DNA of 64,000 bases from Kushneria konosiri (GTDB lineage Bacteria > Pseudomonadota > Gammaproteobacteria > Pseudomonadales > Halomonadaceae). Made by a program: the position numbers and the translations under genes. Positions 18,403 through 28,786 of the stretch are shown here, piece after piece (positions within the stretch are counted from its first letter, which is position 1; each line of letters begins with the position of its first letter). The notes beneath the pieces were generated by a model. That model was not told the DNA's origin. It was given only the letters and a program-made list of their open reading frames with translations, and did no database searches. The stretch is taken from NCBI RefSeq assembly GCF_002155145.1, contig NZ_CP021323.1:1860001-1924000 (forward strand), written 5' to 3'.

Positions 18403-20025
18403 TCAGCGTGCAATGGACGGGGCATGGCGTGTCCCGGTGTGGTTATCGCTGGCAGGCGTGGTGGTCTCTTTGGAGCCGTTGTCGGCATCCATCGTGGTGG
18501 TAAACGCCTCGCCGTGGATCGCAATCCGTGTGATCAGTCGGTTCATGTCCTCAAGGCGCGTCTGCGGGTTGAGCAGGGTGAACTTGAGATAGAAGCGTCC
18601 GTTGACGCGGGTCCCGGCAACGACGCCTTCGCCGCGCCGGGAGAGGGTGTGGCGAATGTGATGGTTGATGGTTTCGATGGTGGTCTCATCGCTGATGCCG
18701 GCAGGGCAGTAGCGAAAGATCAGGGTGCTCAGCGCCGGCGTGGTCAGCACGTCGATATCGTCGCGCTCGCGCTCGCGCATCAGGCGGCAGGTCTGGCGGG
18801 TCAACGCGATCACGTCATCGAGATAGCCGCCGAGTGCGTCCGCCCCCAGGGTGCGCAGGGTCAGCCATAGCTTGAGAGCATCGAAGCGCCGGGTGGTCTG
18901 CAGGCTCTTGTTGACCAGATCCGGAGTGCCGGCGTCGGCCTGGTCGTGCGGATTGAGGTAATCGGCATGATAGGTGACGTGGCCGAGCTGGTGTCGGTCG
19001 CGCACCAGGCAGGCACTGCAGCTGACCGGCTGAAAGAAGGTCTTGTGATAGTCGATACTGACCGAGTCGGCCTGCTCGATACCGGCCAGCCAGTGGCGAT
19101 AGCGTCGCGACAGCAGCAGCCCTCCGCCGTAGGCGGCATCCACGTGCAGCCATATCCCGCGAGACTGGCACAGCTCGGCGATACCAGGGAGCGGGTCGAT
19201 ACTGCCGAAATCGGTGGTGCCTGCGGTGGCGACCACGGCGAAGGGCAGTAACCCATCGTTGTGGCAGTCATCGAGACGCGCGCGCAGCGCAGCGACATCC
19301 ATGCGATTGTCATCGTCGCACGGCACTGGGATCACGGCGTTATGGCCCAGTCCGAGCAGGGCGGCGGCTTTCTGTACGCTGAAGTGGCTCACCGCTGAGG
19401 CGAGGATGCGCAGCCGGTGATGATCGGCGGGCAGTCCGTGGTGGCGGTTGCCGCCATGGCCGGACAACCGTTCACAGGCGGCATCTCGTGCCATTAAAAG
19501 CGCCATCAGGTTGGACTGGGTCCCGCCGCTGGTGAAGACGCCATCGGCTGCCTCGCCAAGGCCGATGCGTGCGGTGACCCAGTCAATCAGCTTTTGCTCG
19601 ATCAGTGTGGCACCGGCGCTCTGGTCCCAGGTCTCCACCGCGGTATTGAGTGGCGTGGCGATCGCTTCGGCGAGAATCGAGGGCAGAGTGATCGGGCAGT
19701 TGAGGTGGGCGACGTAGCCCGGGTCGTGAAAGTGGACGGCGTGATCAAGATAAAGCCGCTGGATCTCTTCGAGACCCGCGTCGACATCTGCCAGCGGCCG
19801 GTCGAGATCGATGGCGTCGAACTCGGGTTGCAGTTCGCCGGGCTCAACCCCGCTGCAAGGCCTCTGGTGACGAATCAGCGAGCGCTGCACCAGTGATACG
19901 CAGCGCTGCATGCCCAGGCGATAGGGCTCAAGGGAGTGATTGCCGAACAGCGTCAGCAGGTGCTCCGGCCTTGGCTCGTGACGGCGCAGGGGTATGGCGG
20001 TGGCGAACTCCGTGTCGTAGCGCAA
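18403..20025 (-). CDS. dfoJ: PLP-dependent decarboxylase, probable lysine decarboxylase (DfoJ-like)
   Basis: This 540-residue group II pyridoxal-phosphate decarboxylase belongs to the DesA/DfoJ/2,4-diaminobutyrate decarboxylase family. It would make cadaverine for hydroxamate assembly. The PLP lysine is K328 in SIDYHKTFFQP; upstream are the HVDAAYGGG aspartate motif and GGTQSNLMALL. Translation appears to start at TTG: AGGAGG is 8 nt before this codon, while the nearby ATG at 20028-20030 is out of frame. A Fur-box-like site lies 74 nt upstream. It heads the dfoJ-dfoA-dfoC operon and is divergent from the TonB receptor. Ornithine as substrate cannot be ruled out. Confidence 0.9.
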   Translation of the reverse strand: MRYDTEFATAIPLRRHEPRPEHLLTLFGNHSLEPYRLGMQRCVSLVQRSLIRHQRPCSGVEPGELQPEFDAIDLDRPLADVDAGLEEIQRLYLDHAVHFHDPGYVAHLNCPITLPSILAEAIATPLNTAVETWDQSAGATLIEQKLIDWVTARIGLGEAADGVFTSGGTQSNLMALLMARDAACERLSGHGGNRHHGLPADHHRLRILASAVSHFSVQKAAALLGLGHNAVIPVPCDDDNRMDVAALRARLDDCHNDGLLPFAVVATAGTTDFGSIDPLPGIAELCQSRGIWLHVDAAYGGGLLLSRRYRHWLAGIEQADSVSIDYHKTFFQPVSCSACLVRDRHQLGHVTYHADYLNPHDQADAGTPDLVNKSLQTTRRFDALKLWLTLRTLGADALGGYLDDVIALTRQTCRLMRERERDDIDVLTTPALSTLIFRYCPAGISDETTIETINHHIRHTLSRRGEGVVAGTRVNGRFYLKFTLLNPQTRLEDMNRLITRIAIHGEAFTTTMDADNGSKETTTPASDNHTGTRHAPSIAR

Positions 20026-20098
20026 GACATCTTCCTCCTGAACGTGGATTGACGGCGTTGTTCCGTCATTGCAGCGGCCTCACCAGTTCTTCTTTAAT

Positions 20099-20117
20099 GA
20101 GAATGAAAATCATTATT
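20099..20117 (-). promoter_or_regulatory. Fur box before the dfoJAC operon
   Basis: GAGAATGAAAATCATTATT matches 16 of 19 bases of the classical Fur box GATAATGATAATCATTATC. It lies 74 nt before the dfoJ start and predicts iron repression. Confidence 0.8.
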
Positions 20118-20263
20118 TAGTGGTGTGGGTCAGAAGACGCATCGACTCGAATTTTCTGAATCAAATTAACAATTTGTTTCAAAAACATGGCTGTGGAGTT
20201 ACGACAGGCTCAGGAAAAGCACCATCAGGCGGCCGAGCGGAAAGATGAAGATTGCCATCATAT

Positions 20264-20282
20264 GCTAATGAGAATTATTATC
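20264..20282 (+). promoter_or_regulatory. Fur box before the TonB receptor gene
   Basis: GCTAATGAGAATTATTATC matches 16 of 19 bases of the Fur consensus, 84 nt before the chosen receptor start. With the site at 20099-20117 it gives each side of this divergent promoter region its own box. Confidence 0.8.
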
Positions 20283-20365
20283 TTTTGGGAAAATTGAATA
20301 ATGATTTAAATCCGGTCGTCGTGAAGGCGGCGCATTCCTTTCGAGACAGGGGAGTCGTTTTTCCA

Positions 20366-22567
20366 ATGTTGTCAGGCAAGTCCTTCAAGGGACCCATGAA
20401 AGGTCTTTCCCGTGTGCCACTGCTTGCGGGCGTCGTACTGAGTGGATGGGCGGGCGATGCGCCGAGCCAATCGGCGCAGGCCGGCGAGCAGGCCACGGAC
20501 ACAATGGTGATCACCGGTCAGAATCTATCGGATGTCGATGGTCCGACGCAGGGGTATACCGCGCAGGCCAGCGAGGCTGGCACCAAGACGGCCACACCAT
20601 TGGCGGAGACCGCACGCACGATCAACGTGGTCACGCGCCAGCAGCTGGATGATCAGGGCGTTGACAACATCAACGATGCCCTGCTCTATACGCCGGGCGC
20701 CTTTACGGGGCTGGCGGGGGCATCCAAACGCTCGGATGTGGTCTCGTTGCGCGGCTTTCATGGTGGCGACGTGGACAACACCTTCCTTGATGGTCTGCGA
20801 CTGCAGTCGGACCCCGGCGCCTACTCGGCGATGCAGATCGATCCGTTCTTTCTGGAGCGCATCGATGTGGTCAAGGGGCCGGCCTCTGCGCTGTATGGCC
20901 GGACCATGCCGGGTGGCATGGTGTCGATGACCACAAAAAAACCACAGCAGAAGCAGCAGGGGATGTTTCGCCTTTATGGCGGCAGCTTTGACAGCTACGG
21001 GGCCGGCATCGATGTCACCGGCCCTCTGAACGATCCGGACCTGGGCGCCTATCGCGTCACGGCGCTGGGCAGCAGTTCCGACACCCAGTTCGATGTCGCT
21101 GGACGCGAGCGCTATGCGGTCATGCCGCAGCTGACGCTCTACCCGGACGAAGACACCGACCTCACCCTGCAGGCCTATCTTCAGCATGACCCGGCCGGAG
21201 ACTATCATGGCGCGGTGCCCTATGACCTGAGCGTGAGCGGCGCTCGCTTTGGCCGAACGGTTGATCCTTCCTGGTCGGACGCCGATCCGGCCAATGACGT
21301 TTTCAGGCGCAACCAGCGCATCTTCTCCTATCAGCTGCAGCACCGCTTCAACGATCAGCTGACATTCAACTCGCGCGCTCGCTACACCAACATGGATGTG
21401 GAGGTAGGCCAGGTTTATCAGACCGGGTTCACCGGCAACGGTGCGGAGCTTTCACGTTACTACTCCGGCTCTGATGAGGACCTCAAGGCCTTCTCGTCCG
21501 ACAACAACCTGCAGTACGAACTCATGACGGGCGAGGTGAAGCACACCCTGCTGGCAGGCTTTGACTTTCAGCGGCGTAAAAATGACGTGAGGTTCAGCAG
21601 TGCCGGTGCCAGAGCGCTTGATCCCTTCAATCCGGATTATTCCGGCAGTGCGCTGATTGATGCGCCGAGCAGAAGCAGCGATGACACCCGCAGAGTGCAG
21701 CAGGGCGGCCTCTATCTGAAGGATCAGATGCGCTGGAATCAATGGCACCTGACGCTTGGCGGGCGTCAGGATTTTCTGGATCGCGAGTATCACTCTCACC
21801 TCAGTGGTGCCACCGACAGCCGCAGCGACGAGGCGTTTTCGGGCAGTGCGTCCCTGCTGTATCGCTTCGATTCAGGCATCGCACCCTATTATTCCTACAG
21901 CGAAGGGTTCAATCCCAGTCCTGATGCCTCGGTGGATGGGATCGTACCGGAGCCGGTAAAGAGTCATCAGCATGAAATCGGCGTCAAGTATCAGCCGCCC
22001 GGCACAGAGGATCTCTATCAGCTCGCCTTCTATGACCTGACGCAGAAAAACGTTCAGCAGCGCACCAGCGTTAGCCCGGTAAGCTATATCAGTGCCGGCG
22101 ACATTCGCTCGCGCGGGGTGGAACTGTCCGCCAACGCGGCGCTCACCGATCGGCTCCACGCCATCGCCGGCTACAGTTACAACGATATCGAGTATCGCGA
22201 TAGCGTCAGTCAGGACGGCGTCAACATTGAATCCGGCAATACGCCGGTGCTGTCTCCCGAGCAGACCGCATCGCTATGGATGCAGTACGACTTTCCGCGG
22301 GGTATTCGCGGCGGTATTGGCGGTCGCTACGTCAAGGGCAGCTACGCCAATGCCGAGAATACGCGCAAAACCGATGACTACATGCTGGCCGATGCCTTTG
22401 TCAGCGTGGATCTGGGTGAGTTCTCCAATGAGCTGGACGGCGCCACGCTCAAGCTCAACGCGACCAATTTGTTTGACAAAAAGCATGTGACGGGCTGTTT
22501 CAGCGAAGACTATTGCTATTTCGGCGATGAACGACAGGTGACCGCGACGCTGGACTACCGCTTCTAG
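20366..22567 (+). CDS. TonB-dependent ferric siderophore receptor (FoxA/FhuA class)
   Basis: Outer-membrane beta-barrel receptor of 733 residues that imports the ferric hydroxamate with TonB-ExbBD energy. A signal peptide (LLAGVVLSGWAGDA) is followed by a possible TonB box (DTMVITG), the plug domain (RTINVVTRQQLDDQG, VSLRGF, GPASALYGRTMPGGMVSMTTKKP) and 22-strand barrel sequence ending in Phe (TATLDYRF). No N-terminal STN signalling domain precedes the TonB box. The start at 20366 has AGGGGAG 11 nt upstream. A longer frame from a TTG at 20252 would run through the Fur box and is rejected. Specificity for the locus's desferrioxamine-type product is inferred from location. Confidence 0.93.
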   Translation: MLSGKSFKGPMKGLSRVPLLAGVVLSGWAGDAPSQSAQAGEQATDTMVITGQNLSDVDGPTQGYTAQASEAGTKTATPLAETARTINVVTRQQLDDQGVDNINDALLYTPGAFTGLAGASKRSDVVSLRGFHGGDVDNTFLDGLRLQSDPGAYSAMQIDPFFLERIDVVKGPASALYGRTMPGGMVSMTTKKPQQKQQGMFRLYGGSFDSYGAGIDVTGPLNDPDLGAYRVTALGSSSDTQFDVAGRERYAVMPQLTLYPDEDTDLTLQAYLQHDPAGDYHGAVPYDLSVSGARFGRTVDPSWSDADPANDVFRRNQRIFSYQLQHRFNDQLTFNSRARYTNMDVEVGQVYQTGFTGNGAELSRYYSGSDEDLKAFSSDNNLQYELMTGEVKHTLLAGFDFQRRKNDVRFSSAGARALDPFNPDYSGSALIDAPSRSSDDTRRVQQGGLYLKDQMRWNQWHLTLGGRQDFLDREYHSHLSGATDSRSDEAFSGSASLLYRFDSGIAPYYSYSEGFNPSPDASVDGIVPEPVKSHQHEIGVKYQPPGTEDLYQLAFYDLTQKNVQQRTSVSPVSYISAGDIRSRGVELSANAALTDRLHAIAGYSYNDIEYRDSVSQDGVNIESGNTPVLSPEQTASLWMQYDFPRGIRGGIGGRYVKGSYANAENTRKTDDYMLADAFVSVDLGEFSNELDGATLKLNATNLFDKKHVTGCFSEDYCYFGDERQVTATLDYRF

Positions 22568-22625
22568 GACCTGCGTCTTCTGCGCGTCAGGAGCAGGGCG
22601 TCAACCGGTTGCATGACAATGAAGT

Positions 22626-22648
22626 CCGCGCCGCATCGGCGCGGTTTT
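22626..22648 (+). terminator. Terminator of the TonB receptor gene
   Basis: CCGCGCCG / CGGCGCGG stem with a 3-nt loop and TTTT tail, 58 nt after the receptor stop. Confidence 0.8.
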
Positions 22649-22769
22649 ACTGCGTTTTTATCCACTTTTGGATTGACGCTGGTGTGATCAGTGCGCAGGC
22701 CAGTGGCGCTTGGCGTGCGTGGAAATGCCATACTGGGGCTTCATGTTATCCACACCCGGTAGGCCTTCG

Positions 22770-23891
22770 ATGACCCGATTACTCGTGCTGGTACTGACGG
22801 CTGCGCTGGCCGCCGGGGCACTGTCTGCTGCCGCCACAGCCACTCCGTTTGAATCCCGTTTCCTGCGCGCCTCGGCCTTTGATGCGCTGCCGGAGACGGT
22901 CGTGCGCACGCTCGATCATGAGTCAGAGGCGCTCAATACGCTGTTTCTGGCCTGGTCTGACGATCAGGCACTGGTGTTCAACGGCACGCTGGCGCTGATC
23001 CGTCACAGCGATACTGCCCGTCGGGTCCTCACGGAATATGGCTTTGACCCCGGCTTTCAACAGGTGCTATCGCGTTTCGGGCCCGACGCTGTCCTGCCGG
23101 TGGGCTGGTTTCACGATAACGACATGCCGAGCCTGGCCGCGCGCCACTGGGCGACACAGCGCTATCGCGAGGCCCGTGGTGCCATTACCGGCTGGTGGAA
23201 CGATAAAGGCAGTGACACCGCCGCCTCGGATACCGATGAGCAGCGCGGCCTGACGCCGCACCAGCGTGGTCTCTACGCCGTCGCCTTTTTGCAGCAGGAG
23301 GGCTACGGCTTTCTCGACCAGTTCGTGGTGGATGAGCATGACGCCGTGCACTGGTTGCAGGGTGAGCGGCTGGTGGCGGGCGTGAGCGATTTTCTTACCG
23401 GCGGGCTGCGCGATCTGGAGCGCACCGTACAGGGGCCGGCCGCCGTCGGGCCTGCCGATATTGCCTGGGCCGGGGTCGATGTCGTCATGATGGCGGGGGC
23501 CATCAAATGGCTGAGGGCCGGTCGGGCCATGCGTATCGGCGCACTGGAAAGCCGCACGGCGGCAGGAGCCAGCGGCGAGCTGCGCACCGGTCGGGCGCTG
23601 GTGCCGGCCGGGCTTCGCTTTACCCGTCTGTCACGGCCGGCAAAACTGGCCGCCGTAGGTGCCACGGCCTGGGTGGTCGTGCGCCATCCCGACCTGATCA
23701 ACGGGCTCGGAGTCAGTCTGGCACAGTGGCTGGGCTGGCCGGCCAGGCTCGGCCAGTTTGTGCTCTGGTTCATGATAATACTGCCGTTTTTGTGGCTTGG
23801 ACGGCAGCTCTGGCGCTGGTTGATTCGACCCCTTTTGTGGATTTTGCTCACCGTGAGGCAAGGGTCCAGGCGGTTATATACCAAGGTCTAA
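22770..23891 (+). CDS. Unknown exported/membrane protein
   Basis: This 373-residue protein is not assigned to a family. From the preferred ATG it begins with a signal peptide (MTRLLVLVLTAALAAGALSA, cleavage probably after ATA). A mostly helical soluble region of about 210 residues follows, rich in Trp and Tyr (WFHDND, ITGWWNDKG, QEGYGFLDQF). A membrane-prone segment lies near 230-250 (IAWAGVDVVMMAGAIKWL) and a second hydrophobic block near 320-365 (FVLWFMIILPFLWLG), ending in a basic tail. It therefore looks like an inner-membrane protein with a large periplasmic domain. Longer starts exist at 22710 but would remove the N-terminal position of the signal. It stands alone between the receptor terminator and the TRAP operon. 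Confidence 0.75.
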   Translation: MTRLLVLVLTAALAAGALSAAATATPFESRFLRASAFDALPETVVRTLDHESEALNTLFLAWSDDQALVFNGTLALIRHSDTARRVLTEYGFDPGFQQVLSRFGPDAVLPVGWFHDNDMPSLAARHWATQRYREARGAITGWWNDKGSDTAASDTDEQRGLTPHQRGLYAVAFLQQEGYGFLDQFVVDEHDAVHWLQGERLVAGVSDFLTGGLRDLERTVQGPAAVGPADIAWAGVDVVMMAGAIKWLRAGRAMRIGALESRTAAGASGELRTGRALVPAGLRFTRLSRPAKLAAVGATAWVVVRHPDLINGLGVSLAQWLGWPARLGQFVLWFMIILPFLWLGRQLWRWLIRPLLWILLTVRQGSRRLYTKV

Positions 23892-24995
<1,104 letters not shown>

Positions 24996-25022
24996 GACGG
25001 CGACGCCACGGGAGTCATGGCA

Positions 25023-25673
25023 ATGAAGACATTGCTCAATCTCTGGAACCATCTTGAAGAGGGCCTGGTGGCCCTCTTTTTGACGGCCATGACGCTGATC
25101 ACGTTTGTCTACGTGATGTTCAATAACCTCTACGTGGTGTTCTACGCCGGTGCCGACGCCTTCCCGGCGCTGGAAGGGCCCATGTTTGCCATCGGCGATG
25201 TGCTGCTCGATACCGCGCAGAACATGACCTGGAGTTCGGCGCTGACGCGGGTGTTTTTTGGCTGGCTGATCTTTCTGGGGATCTCCTATGGCATTCGCAC
25301 CGGCGCCCACATCGGCGTGGATCTACTGGTAAGAACCTTCAGTGCTCCGATCAGACGGGTCTGCTCCATACTCGTGCTGCTGATTGTGCTGGGCTACGCG
25401 GTACTGATGATGATCTCGAGCTATGACTGGGTGAAAGCGCTGTATGACGCAAGACTCGGTGCCGAGGATCTCGATGAGTTTCATATCATGCAGTGGCATA
25501 TCACGATGATCGTGCCGCTTGGCTTTGCGCTGGTGATCGCCCGTCTGGTGGAGGCCTTCGTGCTAACGCTCAAGGGGCAGCAACATGGTCTGCAGATGGC
25601 GGATGAAGCCGCCGATGCACTCAAGCTGGCGACCGATGTCCACCCGGACATCTCGAAGGAATCACGGTCATGA
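25023..25673 (+). CDS. dctQ: TRAP transporter small permease DctQ
   Basis: The 216-residue small membrane subunit of the dicarboxylate TRAP system has four hydrophobic segments (about 17-38, 68-95, 110-130 and 158-178) and the family motif GIRTGAHIGVDLL. GGGAG is 8 nt before the ATG at 25023 and only 2 nt before the in-frame ATG at 25017, so the later start is preferred. It follows dctP by 27 nt and overlaps dctM by 4 nt (ATGA), indicating translational coupling. DctQ scaffolds the receptor-permease interaction. Confidence 0.93.
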   Translation: MKTLLNLWNHLEEGLVALFLTAMTLITFVYVMFNNLYVVFYAGADAFPALEGPMFAIGDVLLDTAQNMTWSSALTRVFFGWLIFLGISYGIRTGAHIGVDLLVRTFSAPIRRVCSILVLLIVLGYAVLMMISSYDWVKALYDARLGAEDLDEFHIMQWHITMIVPLGFALVIARLVEAFVLTLKGQQHGLQMADEAADALKLATDVHPDISKESRS

Positions 25674-26950
25674 CCATCGCCTTTTTGTTTGTCGCCCTGT
25701 TTGTACTGCTGTTTTTAAGCGTGCCGATTGCAATCTCGCTGGGGCTTTCAGGTGCACTGACGATTCTGCTGTTCAGTCAGGACTCGATTCGTTCACTGGC
25801 CATCAAGCTCTTTGAAACCTCCGAGCACTATACGCTGCTGGCCATTCCGTTTTTCCTGCTTTCCGGGGCCTTCATGACCAGCGGTGGCGTGGCGCGTCGA
25901 TTGATCGACTTTGCCAACGCCTGCGTGGGGCATTTTCGCGGCGGTCTGCCGATCGCCTCGGTCATGGCCTGCGTGCTCTTTGCGGCCCTGTCCGGCTCCT
26001 CGCCGGCCACCGTTGCGGCCGTTGGCTCGGTGGTCATTGCCGGCATGGTGCGCTCGGGCTATACGCAGTCGTTTGCCACCGGCATTGTCTGTAACGCCGG
26101 GACGCTGGGCATTCTGATCCCGCCCTCGATCGTGATGGTGGTCTACGGTGCGGCGACCGAAACCTCGGTGGGCAAGCTCTTCATGGCCGGTGTGGTACCG
26201 GGACTGTCGCTGGGCCTTCTGCTGATGGTGACGATCTATATCATCGCACGCATCAAGAACATGCCGGCCCTGCCGCGCGTCCCCCTGAAGGAAACCCTGC
26301 GGCTGGCGCGCAAGTCCTTCTGGGGACTGATGCTGATCGTGATCATTCTGGGGGGCATCTATACCGGCATGTTTACGCCCACCGAAGCGGCCGCCGTCGC
26401 GGCGGTATATGCGGCCTTCGTGGCGCTGGTGGTCTATCGCGACATCAGCTGGCGCGAGTGCCCGAAGGTGATTCTGGAGGCGGCAAAACTGAGCATTGTG
26501 CTGATGTTCATCATCGCCAATGCCATGCTCTTTGCCCATGTGCTGACCACCGAGCAGATCCCCCAGGTGATCACCCAGTGGGTGGTGGATCAGCAGTTCT
26601 CACCGATTACCTTCCTGCTGGTGGTCAACATCATCCTGCTGGTGGCGGGCAGCTTCATGGAGCCTTCGGCGATCATCCTGATTCTGGCACCGATCCTGTT
26701 CCCGATTGCCATGCAGCTGGGCATCGACCCGGTCCATCTGGGCATCATCATGGTGGTCAACATGGAGATCGGCATGCTCACGCCGCCCACCGGACTCAAC
26801 CTGTTCGTGGCCTCGGCCGTCACCGGCCAGCCGCTGACGGCGGTCATCCGCGCCTCCAGCCCGTGGCTTCTGCTGCTGATCAGTTTCCTTTTGCTGATCA
26901 CCTACGTGCCCTTTATCTCGCTGGGGCTGCCCAATCTGCTCGGCATGTAA
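25670..26950 (+). CDS. dctM: TRAP transporter large permease DctM
   Basis: This 426-residue sodium-coupled permease of the IT superfamily has about 12 membrane segments. Family motifs visible are LLAIPFFLLSGAFM, SGSSPATVAAVGS (first substrate/Na+ hairpin), NAGTLGILIPPSIVMVVYG, PTEAAAVAAVYA and the second hairpin NMEIGMLTPPTGLNLFV. It moves the C4-dicarboxylate delivered by DctP. The start overlaps dctQ as ATGA and has AAGGA upstream. A hairpin follows the stop. Confidence 0.95.
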   Translation: MTIAFLFVALFVLLFLSVPIAISLGLSGALTILLFSQDSIRSLAIKLFETSEHYTLLAIPFFLLSGAFMTSGGVARRLIDFANACVGHFRGGLPIASVMACVLFAALSGSSPATVAAVGSVVIAGMVRSGYTQSFATGIVCNAGTLGILIPPSIVMVVYGAATETSVGKLFMAGVVPGLSLGLLLMVTIYIIARIKNMPALPRVPLKETLRLARKSFWGLMLIVIILGGIYTGMFTPTEAAAVAAVYAAFVALVVYRDISWRECPKVILEAAKLSIVLMFIIANAMLFAHVLTTEQIPQVITQWVVDQQFSPITFLLVVNIILLVAGSFMEPSAIILILAPILFPIAMQLGIDPVHLGIIMVVNMEIGMLTPPTGLNLFVASAVTGQPLTAVIRASSPWLLLLISFLLLITYVPFISLGLPNLLGM

Positions 26951-26981
26951 CGGCCCGCCGCGTTCTGCCTCGATTGACCTG

Positions 26982-27012
26982 CTGCCCCCTGACGACTCGT
27001 CGCAGGGGGCAG
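26982..27012 (+). terminator. Hairpin after dctPQM
   Basis: CTGCCCCCTG and CAGGGGGCAG form a perfect 10-bp stem with an 11-nt loop, 31 nt after dctM. There is no T-run, so some read-through into fumarase is possible. Confidence 0.55.
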
Positions 27013-27115
27013 ACAGGCGTATGATGCGCCGGTCACCGAGAGACTCACTTCGACCGGGTAGCGCCCTTGTCACCGGCGCTGCATGAGAATCGAAAGGAAC
27101 AAGGAAAACCGTGTC

Positions 27116-28618
27116 ATGACCGTGATTCGCCAGAATGACCTGATCGACAGCGTGACCAATGCGCTGCAGTACATCTCCTACTACCATCCGAAAGACTTCA
27201 TCGATGCCATGCATCAGGCGTATCAGCGCGAGGAAAACCCCGCGGCGCGTGATGCCATTGCCCAGATCCTGATCAATTCGCGCATGTGCGCCACCGGCCA
27301 TCGTCCCATCTGTCAGGACACCGGCATCGTGACCGTGTTCATCAACGTGGGCATGAACGTGCAGTGGGACGCCGACATGAGCTTGGATGACATGATCAAC
27401 GAAGGTGTGCGTCGGGCCTACAACCATCCGGACAACATCCTGCGCGCCTCGATTCTCGAGGACCCGGACGGTGCACGTCGCAATACGAAGGACAATACCC
27501 CCGCCATCATCCACCACCGGCTGGTGCCGGGCGATCAGGTCGAGATTCATGTGGCGGCCAAGGGCGGCGGCAGTGAGGCGAAATCGAAGTTCGCGATGCT
27601 CAATCCTTCTGACAGCGTGGTGGACTGGGTGCTCGAGCAGGTGCCGAAAATGGGTGCCGGCTGGTGCCCGCCGGGCATGCTGGGCATCGGCATCGGCGGT
27701 ACCGCCGAACAGGCGATGAAGATGGCCAAGGAGTCGCTGCTGGATCCGATCGATATTCAGGATCTTCAGGCGCGCGGCGCCTCGAGCCGGTCTGAGGAGC
27801 TGCGGCTGGAACTGTTCGAAAAGGTCAATCGCCTGGGCATCGGTGCCCAGGGGCTGGGCGGGCTGACCACGGTGCTCGACATCAAGGTCAGGGACTGTCC
27901 GACGCATGCGGCCAACAAGCCGGTGGCGATCATTCCCAACTGTGCCGCCACCCGCCACGTGCATTTCCATCTCGATGGCAGTGGACCGGCGAGTCTGCCG
28001 GTGCCGGAAATTGACGACTGGCCGGAAATTGCCTGGGAAGCCGGCGAGGGCGTCAAGCGCGTCAATCTGGACGGCATTACCCCGGAAGAAGTGGCCACCT
28101 GGTCGCCGGGCGACACGCTGCTGCTCTCCGGCAAGCTGTTGACCGGGCGTGATGCTGCGCACAAGCGCATGGTCGACATGATCTCGAAGGGCGAGCCGCT
28201 GCCGGTCGACCTCAAGGGCCGCTTCATCTACTACGTGGGTCCGGTGGACCCGATGGAAGGCGAGGTCGTGGGTCCGGCCGGGCCGACCACCGCCACGCGC
28301 ATGGACAAGTTCACCCGCACCATTCTCGAAGAGACCGGTCTTCTGGGCATGGTGGGTAAATCCGAGCGCGGCCCGAGCGCCATCGAGGCGATTCGCGATA
28401 ACGGGGCGGCCTATCTGATGGCCGTGGGTGGGGCCGCCTATCTGGTCGCGCAGGCGATCAAGGGCTCGAAGGTGCTGGCCTTTGAAGATCTTGGCATGGA
28501 GGCGATCTACGAGTTTGACGTCAAGGACATGCCGGTGACCGTCGCCGTGGATACCCGGGGTGACAGCGTTCACACGCTGGGCCCGGTCAAGTGGCAGGAG
28601 ATCATCGCGCGTCGTTGA
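27116..28618 (+). CDS. Fumarate hydratase, class I ([4Fe-4S])
   Basis: This single-chain class I fumarase (500 residues) interconverts fumarate and malate in the TCA cycle with an oxygen-sensitive [4Fe-4S] cluster. The alpha part (1-about 300) contains cluster cysteines in CATGHRPICQDTG and IIPNCAATRHVHF. The beta part starts near residue 330 and includes GKLLTGRDAAHKRM and YYVGPVDP. ATG at 27116 with AAGGAAAA upstream is preferred to a start 33 nt earlier. It lies directly after the dicarboxylate TRAP operon, so uptake and metabolism of C4 acids may be co-expressed. A strong terminator follows. Confidence 0.95.
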   Translation: MTVIRQNDLIDSVTNALQYISYYHPKDFIDAMHQAYQREENPAARDAIAQILINSRMCATGHRPICQDTGIVTVFINVGMNVQWDADMSLDDMINEGVRRAYNHPDNILRASILEDPDGARRNTKDNTPAIIHHRLVPGDQVEIHVAAKGGGSEAKSKFAMLNPSDSVVDWVLEQVPKMGAGWCPPGMLGIGIGGTAEQAMKMAKESLLDPIDIQDLQARGASSRSEELRLELFEKVNRLGIGAQGLGGLTTVLDIKVRDCPTHAANKPVAIIPNCAATRHVHFHLDGSGPASLPVPEIDDWPEIAWEAGEGVKRVNLDGITPEEVATWSPGDTLLLSGKLLTGRDAAHKRMVDMISKGEPLPVDLKGRFIYYVGPVDPMEGEVVGPAGPTTATRMDKFTRTILEETGLLGMVGKSERGPSAIEAIRDNGAAYLMAVGGAAYLVAQAIKGSKVLAFEDLGMEAIYEFDVKDMPVTVAVDTRGDSVHTLGPVKWQEIIARR

Positions 28619-28642
28619 GTCGTATCTGCGTGAGCATCATGT

Positions 28643-28676
28643 AGCGCCGCCCCGGTCCGGGGCGGCGCTGTCGTTT
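28643..28676 (+). terminator. Terminator of the fumarase gene
   Basis: AGCGCCGCCCC / GGGGCGGCGCT is an 11-bp GC stem followed by GTCGTTT, 24 nt after the stop. Confidence 0.8.
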
Positions 28677-28786
28677 CAGGGCTCCTGTGACCTCGTTGGC
28701 TGGTCAAACGGACTTAACGCGCTCGGGGGACGGTGGTCTAATAAGCCCTCTTCATCCTTTATTCCTATCGTTCAAGCGAGGCAGTC

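Noticed and set aside
20252-20365. Upstream extension of the TonB receptor from a TTG
   Set aside because: It would place coding sequence through the Fur box and ahead of the signal peptide, and it has no ribosome-binding sequence.
26600-28573. 657-codon minus-strand frame over fumarase and the end of dctM
   Set aside because: It spans two well-supported genes on the other strand, has His/Gly/Arg-rich composition typical of antisense GC-rich DNA, and matches no family.
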